A stretch of 19,785 bases of DNA from Ruminococcus sp. (GTDB lineage Bacteria > Bacillota > Clostridia > Oscillospirales > Ruminococcaceae), in contig JAISHJ010000067.1 of the NCBI GenBank assembly GCA_031262625.1, positions 1-19,785 of the forward strand, read 5' to 3'. A model generated the notes under the pieces. That model was not told the origin of the DNA. It did no database searches and saw nothing but the letters and a program-made list of their open reading frames with translations. Position 1 is the first letter of the stretch. Each line of letters starts with the position of its first letter. Position numbers and translations under genes: made by a program. Shown piece by piece: positions 1-6,296 of the stretch.

Positions 1-333
1 AGAATAATTGTCGATAATGTTTATGCAGATATTACCATTCGCGGAGATGATGCCGCAAAAACAGCCGTTAACTATGGTGTTGTAAGCGGTATAGTCTACG
101 GAATTATCGCGCTGATAAGTTCTCTTTCCACCACTTATGTCGAAAGCTGTGACGTAAATTGCGATTTTGATAATCCCGACAGACTCGAAAGCGAAGTAAA
201 TATATCCGTAATGATAAAGATGCGGCTTCATATTCTATTATCAAGCGGACTTTTAATCGGAACAAAACTCCTTCGCAAAAGGCATGAACTTTTCGGTAAT
301 GTAAAAAACAGTGCGGCGGTTACCGCGGAATAA
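1..333 (+). CDS. DUF2953 family protein, C-terminal part (5' end outside window)
   Basis: An open frame runs from the first base to a TAA at 331-333, giving the last 110 residues of a protein that starts upstream. The visible part has an Asp-Asp-Ala-Ala-Lys-Thr-Ala stretch followed by Tyr-Gly, then a hydrophobic segment, an Asp-Phe-Asp-x-Pro-Asp element and a basic C-terminus. This pattern matches my memory of DUF2953 proteins, which in clostridia often sit just before the ytfJ/gerW gene. The next gene starts 18 bases downstream, so the two are probably co-transcribed. The molecular function of the family is not known to me. The family call rests on a partial sequence plus the neighbour. Confidence 0.7.
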   Translation, partial: RIIVDNVYADITIRGDDAAKTAVNYGVVSGIVYGIIALISSLSTTYVESCDVNCDFDNPDRLESEVNISVMIKMRLHILLSSGLLIGTKLLRKRHELFGNVKNSAAVTAE

Positions 334-351
334 AATAAGCAGAGGTAAAAA

Positions 352-774
352 ATGAACGATAATAACGAAAACACCAAGGTTAAGGCGCTGATTGAAACAT
401 CGCTCTCGAAGATACACGAACTCTCCGATGCAGATACTGTAATCGGCGAGGCAATACAAGTCGGAAACATTACGATAATTCCCGTATCAAAGGTTTCCTA
501 CGGTTTTGCGGCAGGCGGCTCCGACCTTCCTACAAAATCCGATAAAACATATTTCGGCGGCGGTTCCGGCGCAGGTATTACAATACTTCCGCTCTGCTTT
601 TTAGTAGTTAACGGTTCCGAAGTGAAAATGCTCCAGATTACCGAAGAACAAAGCGGCGCGGCGGGTGCAATTGCCGCTATTCCCGAGCTTATAGGAAAAA
701 TTAAAGATATGTTCTCGAAGAAAAAGAAGGATGAAGACAAACCTACCGACGACGAAATCTTTAACGATGAATAA
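352..774 (+). CDS. gerW: GerW (YtfJ) family sporulation protein
   Basis: 140 residues, a usual length for the family. The N-terminus has a helix (about residues 9-27), then a Thr-Val-Ile-Gly-Glu-Ala segment, the Ile-Ile-Pro-Val-Ser-Lys-Val-Ser-x-Gly-Phe core (42-52), a glycine-rich stretch (68-74) and a Gly-Ala-Gly-Ile-Thr-Ile-Leu-Pro element (73-80). These are the hallmarks of YtfJ/GerW proteins. The tail (residues 120-140) is a Lys-rich then acidic low-complexity segment. In Bacillus, YtfJ/GerW is a forespore-expressed spore protein needed for normal germination; I infer the same broad role here. An AGAGG ribosome binding site at 341-345 supports the ATG at 352. It lies between the DUF2953 gene and a D-Ala-D-Ala carboxypeptidase gene. 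I could not identify a sporulation-type promoter upstream. Confidence 0.9.
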   Translation: MNDNNENTKVKALIETSLSKIHELSDADTVIGEAIQVGNITIIPVSKVSYGFAAGGSDLPTKSDKTYFGGGSGAGITILPLCFLVVNGSEVKMLQITEEQSGAAGAIAAIPELIGKIKDMFSKKKKDEDKPTDDEIFNDE

Positions 775-854
775 TCCCGTTACGCTTTTTTTCCATCAAT
801 AAAGCAACAGTTTTTACACATACTGACCTATATATAGTAATCGGGAGTGTAAAA

Positions 855-2051
855 ATGTTTAACATTAAAAAAAGGCGTAAAAGAAAAACCGCAGTTAAGA
901 TATTCGGAATAATAGGTGTGCTTAGTATTATATCCGTTATAATATATACATTTTTCGGCGTAAATGCATATGCTTTGCCGCAAGAGACAGAAGTACCGAG
1001 TGTTTCGGCAAAAGCGGCAGTACTCATTGATGCTAAAACCGGGCAGATTGTTTTCGGGAAGAATGAAAATGAACGTCTTCCGATGGCTTCTACCACTAAA
1101 ATTATGACAACTCTGCTTATGCTCGAAAGCGGAGACCTCGACACCGAATTTTTAATGGGACCTGAAATTTTAGTCGAAGGTTCTTCAATGGGACTTCTTG
1201 AGGGCGATCTTGTTTCAAAGCTTGATCTTTGTTACGGTATGATGCTTCCTTCCGGGAACGATGCGGCGAATGCGGCTGCTTATATTTTAGGCGGCGGTAC
1301 AGCCGGTTTTTCAGAACTTATGAACAAAAAAGCTGCTGCCCTCGGCATGAAAAACTCCCATTTTGTAACACCTTCCGGGCTTCACGCCGCTAACCACTAC
1401 TCTACTGCTTCCGATATGGCGCTCCTTACACGTGAAGCGCTTAGTAATCCCGTTTTTGCAGAAATTGCCGCAACGGAAAGCATTAAGCTTGAATTCGGAA
1501 ACCCTCCCTATCCGCGCTGGCTCTCGAACAGCAATAAACTGCTCTCACTTTATGACGGCTGTATAGGTGTAAAAACCGGCTTCACGGACGAGGCAGGGCG
1601 CTGTCTTATCAGCGCGGCAGAGAGAAACGGTGTAAAGCTAATTTGCTGTACACTCGATGACCCGAATGATTGGGCTGACCATACTAACCTTCTTAATTAC
1701 GGATTCGAGGTTGTAAAGCCTGTTGAAGCAGAATTTAACGCACCGGAGGATTTTTCCGTCCCGGTTGCAGGCGGAGATGCCGATTCCGTAAAATTAAGCC
1801 TAAAACGGAAGCCGATATTCATGTCGGTTAAGGGAGAAATACCCGAAACAGAGTACAGTATAGTTTTGCCGCAGTTTATCTACGCTCCGGTAACGGCAGG
1901 ACAGATTGTGGGCAAAGCGGAATTTATATCCGACGGAAAAATTGTTGACAGTATACCGGTTATTGCCGCTGAAGATGTGAAACTGATTACGAGACGTCAG
2001 CCGAAAGCATTTTATTACACAATAATTGATTTTCTGAAAAAATATGTTTAG
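855..2051 (+). CDS. D-alanyl-D-alanine carboxypeptidase (penicillin-binding protein 5/6 family)
   Basis: 398 residues with the three serine-peptidase (S11) motifs: SxxK at 79-82 (Ser79 nucleophile, Lys82), Ser-Gly-Asn at 133-135 and Lys-Thr-Gly at 240-242. A very basic N-terminus (residues 4-15) and hydrophobic helix (16-36) form a signal peptide, with a plausible cleavage after Ala-Tyr-Ala at 38-40. A beta-rich C-terminal domain (about 285-375) and a short amphipathic tail fit the PBP5 membrane-anchoring end. The enzyme would trim the terminal D-Ala from peptidoglycan pentapeptides outside the membrane. A GGGAG site at 843-847 sets the start. Next to gerW it may serve spore cortex maturation like DacB/DacF, but a vegetative DacA role cannot be excluded, so no symbol is given. 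Confidence 0.93.
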   Translation: MFNIKKRRKRKTAVKIFGIIGVLSIISVIIYTFFGVNAYALPQETEVPSVSAKAAVLIDAKTGQIVFGKNENERLPMASTTKIMTTLLMLESGDLDTEFLMGPEILVEGSSMGLLEGDLVSKLDLCYGMMLPSGNDAANAAAYILGGGTAGFSELMNKKAAALGMKNSHFVTPSGLHAANHYSTASDMALLTREALSNPVFAEIAATESIKLEFGNPPYPRWLSNSNKLLSLYDGCIGVKTGFTDEAGRCLISAAERNGVKLICCTLDDPNDWADHTNLLNYGFEVVKPVEAEFNAPEDFSVPVAGGDADSVKLSLKRKPIFMSVKGEIPETEYSIVLPQFIYAPVTAGQIVGKAEFISDGKIVDSIPVIAAEDVKLITRRQPKAFYYTIIDFLKKYV

Positions 2052-2087
2052 TAAGCTGACGTTTTGCTTATTCGAGAAAGTATAAAA

Positions 2088-2834
2088 ATGGAAAAAATAA
2101 GGCTTCAAAAAATTATCGCCGAAAGCGGCTTATGTTCAAGACGTAAGGCAGAGGAACTCATCGCTTCCGGAGCGGTTAAGGTTAACGGGAGAAGCTGTAA
2201 AGTCGGGGACGGCGCGACTGCAAGAGATATTATTACCGTCAACGGCGTGGTCATAAGGCGCGAGAAACACCGCGCCCTCCGCTACATAATGCTCAATAAG
2301 CCCCGGGGTTATGTGACTACCATGAATGATGAACTTGACAGAAAAAATGTCACGATGCTCCTTGAAGGAGTCAATGAGCGCGTTTATCCTATCGGGCGGC
2401 TTGATAAGGACACCGAGGGACTGCTCCTCTTTACTAATGACGGAAAGCTTGCACAGGCGATTATGCACCCATCCCGTGAGATTGCGAAGTCTTACAGGGT
2501 AACTGTTCGCGAAAAAATCACCGAAGAACAGCTTACAAAACTTTCACTTCCGATGAAGCTTAATTTCGGTACACCCGAAGAACCTGACATAAAAACCACA
2601 ACCGCCGCTCACGTGGAAGTATTATTAACCGAAGCGAAGCGTTCGGTGCTTTTAATAGTTATCCGTGAAGGCAAAAACCGTCAGATAAGGCGTATGTGCG
2701 AAGCGGCAGGGCTTACTGTCGCAAGGCTCAAACGTATCGCCGAAGGACCGCTTAAACTCGGTATGTTAAAGCCCGGGACATTTCGTGACCTCACCCCTGC
2801 TGAGGTTATCTCGCTTAAAAATGCGGTTAAATAG
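2088..2834 (+). CDS. rluB: RluB-type 23S rRNA pseudouridine synthase
   Basis: 248 residues when started at the ATG at 2088, which has a GAGAAAG ribosome binding site at 2074-2080. An in-frame TTG at 2064 would add eight residues but has no better site. An S4 RNA-binding domain (about 3-50, with Ser-Arg-Arg-Lys-Ala-Glu-Glu at 17-23) precedes the RsuA/RluB catalytic domain. That domain shows Asn-Lys-Pro-Arg-Gly-Tyr (70-75), the catalytic Gly-Arg-Leu-Asp with Asp106, and Glu-Gly-Lys-Asn-Arg-Gln-Ile-Arg-Arg-Met (194-203). The family isomerises uridine to pseudouridine in rRNA; RluB acts on a helix of 23S rRNA. RsuA and RluE/F relatives are alternatives, but the length and clostridial neighbourhood favour RluB. 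It starts 36 bases after the carboxypeptidase gene and is the last gene before a terminator. Confidence 0.88.
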   Translation: MEKIRLQKIIAESGLCSRRKAEELIASGAVKVNGRSCKVGDGATARDIITVNGVVIRREKHRALRYIMLNKPRGYVTTMNDELDRKNVTMLLEGVNERVYPIGRLDKDTEGLLLFTNDGKLAQAIMHPSREIAKSYRVTVREKITEEQLTKLSLPMKLNFGTPEEPDIKTTTAAHVEVLLTEAKRSVLLIVIREGKNRQIRRMCEAAGLTVARLKRIAEGPLKLGMLKPGTFRDLTPAEVISLKNAVK

Positions 2835-2842
2835 AAAATATT

Positions 2843-2870
2843 GCCACGCTGTTAAGCGTGGCTTTAATTT
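2843..2870 (+). terminator. Rho-independent terminator after rluB
   Basis: A perfect 7-bp GC-rich stem (GCCACGC at 2843-2849 with GCGTGGC at 2856-2862) encloses a 6-nt loop and is followed by TTTAATTT. It lies 8 bases after the rluB stop and closes the DUF2953-gerW-carboxypeptidase-rluB run. Confidence 0.85.
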
Positions 2871-2942
2871 AATATTATTACTTCCCGTTAATTTAAAATG
2901 AGTACAAATTATTGCTGAAAACTTAAATTTTTGCGAAAGGTA

Positions 2943-2971
2943 TTGTAATTTTAAGGATTATGTGCTATACT
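2943..2971 (+). promoter_or_regulatory. Sigma-A type promoter for the carboxyltransferase cluster
   Basis: TTGTAA (2943-2948), a 17-nt spacer, then TATACT (2966-2971). The -10 is preceded by TGTGC, an extended -10 element. Transcription would begin near 2978, about 40 nt before the chosen ATG at 3021. This also argues against the in-frame TTG at 2976 being a start codon. Confidence 0.75.
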
Positions 2972-3020
2972 TAATTTGATTTTGGATTTTTCTAAAGTTT
3001 ATATAGAGAGGGATTTATAT

Positions 3021-4289
3021 ATGCCCGATATAAAGAAAATGACGATAAAAGAAATTCCCGATAATCTTTTCGATGACGGGAATTACTCTGAACTTTTCCC
3101 CGGTTTCGGGAGTGTTACTGCTGCGTATGGCTATGTTAAGGGTTCACCCGCACTTCTTTACGCCCTCGACGGTGTAATGGATGGGTCTGCATCCGAAAAA
3201 ATCTGTTTGGCGCTTGATTTTGCGGCAAAAAGCGGTATGCCTATTGTTGCCGTTTACAGTTCAAACGGCGCGTACATAGACGATGGTGCAGCGGTCTTTA
3301 ATCACTACGGCAAGATACTTAAAAAAGTTTCGGAAAATTCCGGCGTAATTCCGCAGATTGCTTTGACAGACGGCGTTTGCTCCGGTTCGCTTGCAGTAAT
3401 TGCGGCTTCCGCAGACATTTTCATTGCAACAAAATCAGCAGAAATTTACACTGCACAATGTAATGACAGCAATGTTACTTCCGGCGCGGTAGCAATCCTT
3501 ACAGAAGACATGAGCGAATCGCTAAAGATAACTGCTTCGCTTCTTGAAAAGCTTCCGCTCAATAACCTTTCTCCCCTTCCCGAATTTGAAGCAGAAGCAC
3601 CAGAAAACATACCCTCGGGCGATACTGCGGCAGTTATAGCAGGGCTTGCGGAAAAAGAATCGCTCGTTTCGCTTTATGAATCTTCGGGAAAAGCTTCGAT
3701 AACCGCTTTCGGCACAGTTAACGGCGCTCTTTGCGGCTTTGTAGGCATGGGAAAAGATAATGCTTTACTCGAATGTGAAGACTGCTCTAAAATAGCGAAA
3801 TTTGTTAATATTTGCGATGCCTACTCGATTCCGCTTGTTACCGTAATTGATACAGACGGCTTCTCGAAATCGGCTTGCCTAAAGGCAGCTGTAAAACTTT
3901 CCGCCGCATACTCAAACGCTTCAACACGAAAAGTTACGCTTATTACAGGAAGAGTTTACGGTACGGCATTATCGGTATTTGTTTCCGCAAATGCAGATGC
4001 AGTTTACGCTTATGAAAATGCAGTAATTGCTCCGCTTTCGCCGCTTACTGCTGTTGAATTTTTACATCACGACAAACTTAAGGGAGCAGATGACCTTACT
4101 GCAAAGCGGAATGAACTTGCGGCAGAATACAAGTCTGAAATGTCGGCGGCAAATGCTTCAAAATCCGGTATTATTACAGCGCTTGTTACCCCTGAAACCG
4201 CTTATAAGACCATTGCTTCCGCTCTTGACATAACCTTAGGGAAACGTGTTCCCCATGGTTTTGATCGTAAACATAACGCGCAAGGTTAA
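3021..4289 (+). CDS. Shortened acyl-CoA carboxyltransferase-like protein (MmdA/12S homologue)
   Basis: 422 residues from the ATG at 3021, supported by AGAGAGG at 3005-3011. It aligns by eye to the crotonase-like carboxyltransferase fold of methylmalonyl-CoA carboxyltransferase 12S and MmdA/PccB. The N-half carries Ser-Gly-Val-Ile-Pro-Gln-Ile (107-113). The C-half carries Ile-Cys-Asp-Ala-Tyr-Ser-Ile-Pro-Leu-Val-Thr (264-274) and the family-like Lys-Arg-Val-x-x-x-x-x-x-x-Lys-His tail (408-418). Family members are usually about 510-525 residues. Here the N-terminal Lys/Arg-rich segment is replaced by a short piece, and the loop normally following Gly-Pro-x-Val seems missing near 142-155. The glycine-rich sites expected as Ala-Gly-Gly-Ala and Tyr-Gly-Gly-Ala read Cys-Ser-Gly-Ser (120-123) and Tyr-Gly-Thr-Ala (313-316). 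It leads a cluster with a biotin carrier and an OadA-type subunit. Catalytic competence and CoA substrate are uncertain. Confidence 0.75.
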   Translation: MPDIKKMTIKEIPDNLFDDGNYSELFPGFGSVTAAYGYVKGSPALLYALDGVMDGSASEKICLALDFAAKSGMPIVAVYSSNGAYIDDGAAVFNHYGKILKKVSENSGVIPQIALTDGVCSGSLAVIAASADIFIATKSAEIYTAQCNDSNVTSGAVAILTEDMSESLKITASLLEKLPLNNLSPLPEFEAEAPENIPSGDTAAVIAGLAEKESLVSLYESSGKASITAFGTVNGALCGFVGMGKDNALLECEDCSKIAKFVNICDAYSIPLVTVIDTDGFSKSACLKAAVKLSAAYSNASTRKVTLITGRVYGTALSVFVSANADAVYAYENAVIAPLSPLTAVEFLHHDKLKGADDLTAKRNELAAEYKSEMSAANASKSGIITALVTPETAYKTIASALDITLGKRVPHGFDRKHNAQG

Positions 4290-4349
4290 CTATTCCGAAA
4301 AAAACTATCCGCAAAGCAATTTCACTCATGAAATTTTTAGGAGATATTT

Positions 4350-4727
4350 ATGAAAAGATATAATATAATCGTTAACGGCGTGGCTTATGATGTGTCGGTT
4401 GAAGAGACCGACGGACAAACTTTGGCTACTCCGGTTGTCTCTGCACCCGCTCCGGCGGCAGTTGCTCCCGCTACTGCTAAAGCTGCTCCGGCGGCTGCGC
4501 CTGCCGTAACAGGCGGCACACAGATTAAGGCTCCGATGCCCGGATCAATCCTTGATATTAAGGCTTCTGCCGGCTCTTCCGTAAAAAAAGGACAGGTTAT
4601 CCTTGTTCTCGAAGCAATGAAGATGGAGAATGACATTGTTGCACCGGTTGACGGCACGCTCACTTCTGTTAATGTTGAAAAAGGTGTTTCCGTATCGTCC
4701 GACCAAATTTTAGCAGTTATATCATAA
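4350..4727 (+). CDS. Biotin carboxyl carrier protein (1.3S / OadA-C type biotinyl protein)
   Basis: 125 residues. The N-terminus resembles the start of transcarboxylase 1.3S and decarboxylase carrier subunits (Tyr-Asn-Ile-Ile-Val-Asn-Gly-x-x-Tyr-Asp-Val). It is followed by an Ala/Pro-rich flexible linker (about 28-53) and a biotinyl domain (57-125). The biotin attachment motif Glu-Ala-Met-Lys-Met is at 88-92, with Lys91 the expected biotinylated residue; Ala-Pro-Met-Pro-Gly at 61-65 is the usual entry strand. A strong AGGAG site (4339-4343) sets the start. It sits 60 bases after the carboxyltransferase-like gene and 18 bases before the OadA-type gene, so it should be the swinging arm that carries carboxybiotin between those two subunits. 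Confidence 0.94.
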   Translation: MKRYNIIVNGVAYDVSVEETDGQTLATPVVSAPAPAAVAPATAKAAPAAAPAVTGGTQIKAPMPGSILDIKASAGSSVKKGQVILVLEAMKMENDIVAPVDGTLTSVNVEKGVSVSSDQILAVIS

Positions 4728-4745
4728 AAGGAGCGTGTAGTAATA

Positions 4746-6143
4746 ATGCCAAAAAAAATCGGTATAACCGAAACGGTACTCCGTGATGCGCACCAGTCGC
4801 TCATAGCAACCCGTATGACTTTAGACGAAATGCTCCCGATACTCGGAAAAATGGACAAGGTAGGCTTTCACTCCGTTGAATGTTGGGGAGGAGCAACTTT
4901 CGACAGCTGTATCCGTTTCCTTAACGAAGACCCTTGGGAAAGACTACGTACTTTACGCCGCGAAATGCCGAACTCGAAGCTACAGATGCTTTTCCGCGGA
5001 CAGAATATGCTCGGCTACAGACACTATGCAGATGATGTACTGGAATATTTTGTACAGAAGTCCGTGTCAAACGGCATAGATATTATCCGTATCTTTGATG
5101 CGCTTAATGATATACGCAACCTCAAAACTGCTATTAAGGCGGCTAAAAAAGAGGGCGCACACGCTCAGGTTGCAATCTCCTATACTTTGGGCGAAGTTTT
5201 CACCGATAAATATTATCAGGATTATGCAAAACAGATTGAAGCAGAAGGTGCAGACTCAATCTGCATTAAAGATATGGCGGCGCTTTTAACGCCGTACGCA
5301 ACAGAATCTCTCGTTAAAGCACTCAAAGAAGTTACAAATCTCCCCATACAGCTTCACACACATTACACCTCCGGGCTTGCTTCAATGTGTATGATGAAGG
5401 GTATCGAAGCGGGCGCGGATGTTTGCGACACTGCTATGTCTCCCCTCGCAAACGGTACTTCTCATATGCCCACCGAATCACTTGTTGCGGCGCTTGCCGG
5501 AACGGAATACGACACAGGTCTTGACCTTGTACTCCTTAACGAAATTCGCGACTATTTCATGACGCTCCGTGCGAAATATATAAAGAGCGGACAGCTTGAC
5601 CCGAAGATGCTCGCGGTTGATGCAAACGCACTTATATATCAAGTTCCGGGCGGTATGCTCTCGAATCTTCTTTCCCAACTTAAGCAAGCCGGCAAAGAAG
5701 ATAAATTCACCGAAGTTTTACAGGAAGTTCCCCGCGTTCGTGCTGACTCGGGCAATCCGCCCCTCGTTACGCCGACTTCGCAGATTGTCGGAACGCAGTC
5801 CGTTTTCAATGTCGTAAACGGAGAACGATACAAGATGGTTACGTCCGAGTTCCGCGAAATGGTAGCCGGACGTTACGGAAAGACTCCCACTCCGATTTCC
5901 GACGAATTTAAAAAGAAGATTTTGGGTGAAGAAAAGGCTATAACCTGCCGCCCTGCCGATCTGCTTGAACCTGAACTTGAGAAGCTTAAGATCGAATGTG
6001 CGGAATGGTCTGAACAGCCGGAAGACGTTCTAACCTACGCTATGTTCCCGAAAGTTGCGCCGAAGTTCTTCAAAGACCGCCGCGACAGGCTCTATAACAT
6101 AGACAAACATTCCGACACCGATAAAAAGGTACACATGGTATAA
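4746..6143 (+). CDS. oadA: Oxaloacetate decarboxylase alpha / transcarboxylase 5S-type carboxyltransferase subunit
   Basis: 465 residues: an HMGL-like TIM barrel (about 5-275) followed by the conserved carboxylase (PYC_OADA) domain (about 290-445), with no biotinyl domain fused. Metal and catalytic positions are visible: Arg13-Asp14, the lysine expected to be carbamylated (Lys175 in Ile-Lys-Asp), and His204/His206 in Gln-Leu-His-Thr-His. The Pro-Gly-Gly-Met-x-Ser-Asn-Leu signature follows. This family transfers a carboxyl group between biotin and pyruvate/oxaloacetate using a divalent metal. AAAGGAG at 4727-4733 overlaps the end of the upstream stop codon, pointing to tight coupling with the biotin carrier gene. 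The symbol follows common annotation; as a standalone subunit next to a 12S-like gene, it could equally be a transcarboxylase 5S subunit or part of a soluble oxaloacetate decarboxylase. Confidence 0.92.
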   Translation: MPKKIGITETVLRDAHQSLIATRMTLDEMLPILGKMDKVGFHSVECWGGATFDSCIRFLNEDPWERLRTLRREMPNSKLQMLFRGQNMLGYRHYADDVLEYFVQKSVSNGIDIIRIFDALNDIRNLKTAIKAAKKEGAHAQVAISYTLGEVFTDKYYQDYAKQIEAEGADSICIKDMAALLTPYATESLVKALKEVTNLPIQLHTHYTSGLASMCMMKGIEAGADVCDTAMSPLANGTSHMPTESLVAALAGTEYDTGLDLVLLNEIRDYFMTLRAKYIKSGQLDPKMLAVDANALIYQVPGGMLSNLLSQLKQAGKEDKFTEVLQEVPRVRADSGNPPLVTPTSQIVGTQSVFNVVNGERYKMVTSEFREMVAGRYGKTPTPISDEFKKKILGEEKAITCRPADLLEPELEKLKIECAEWSEQPEDVLTYAMFPKVAPKFFKDRRDRLYNIDKHSDTDKKVHMV

Positions 6144-6150
6144 ATAATTT

Positions 6151-6183
6151 GGGGAGCAATTAAAAAATTGCTCCCCATTTTAA
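6151..6183 (+). terminator. Rho-independent terminator after oadA
   Basis: A perfect 11-bp stem (6151-6161 with 6166-6176) with an AAAA loop, followed by ATTTTAAT. It lies 7 bases after the oadA stop and ends the three-gene carboxyltransferase cluster. Confidence 0.9.
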
Positions 6184-6226
6184 TAAAAAAATGTTTTGGG
6201 GCGATCGGCAAAGATAGCCCCAAAAC
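6181..6226 (-). terminator. Rho-independent terminator for the symporter gene (minus strand)
   Basis: A 10-bp stem (GTTTTGGGGC at 6193-6202 with GCCCCAAAAC at 6217-6226) with a 14-nt loop. Read on the minus strand it is followed by a long T run (complement of 6181-6192), as expected for a terminator of the gene ending at 6297. Confidence 0.8.
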
Positions 6227-6239
6227 TAATTTATATAAA

Positions 6240-6276
6240 GCCGTGTCAGGCAGGAATTTATTCCGCCTGAAACGGC
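6240..6276 (-). terminator. Imperfect hairpin just after the symporter stop, possible first terminator
   Basis: An imperfect stem-loop: 5 bp (6240-6244/6272-6276), a G/A mismatch, 6 bp (6246-6251/6265-6270), a bulged A at 6252, then 5 bp (6253-6257/6260-6264) around a two-base tip. On the minus strand it is followed by TTTATAT. It precedes the stronger hairpin at 6193-6226, so it may be a first terminator or a 3' protective structure for the symporter mRNA. Confidence 0.55.
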
Positions 6277-6296
6277 GACCACCGGGCAAAATTTTG

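Noticed and set aside
761..1144. Minus-strand open frame over the start of the carboxypeptidase gene
   Set aside because: It is antisense to a gene with a full set of catalytic motifs and gives no recognisable protein; the same holds for other antisense frames such as 4385-4858 and 12650-12988.
2064..2087. In-frame TTG start for rluB
   Set aside because: No Shine-Dalgarno before it, while the ATG at 2088 has one and gives the usual S4-domain N-terminus.
2976..3020. In-frame TTG start extending the carboxyltransferase-like protein by 15 residues
   Set aside because: It falls at the predicted transcription start of the promoter at 2943-2971 and has no ribosome site; the ATG at 3021 has AGAGAGG eight to nine bases upstream.
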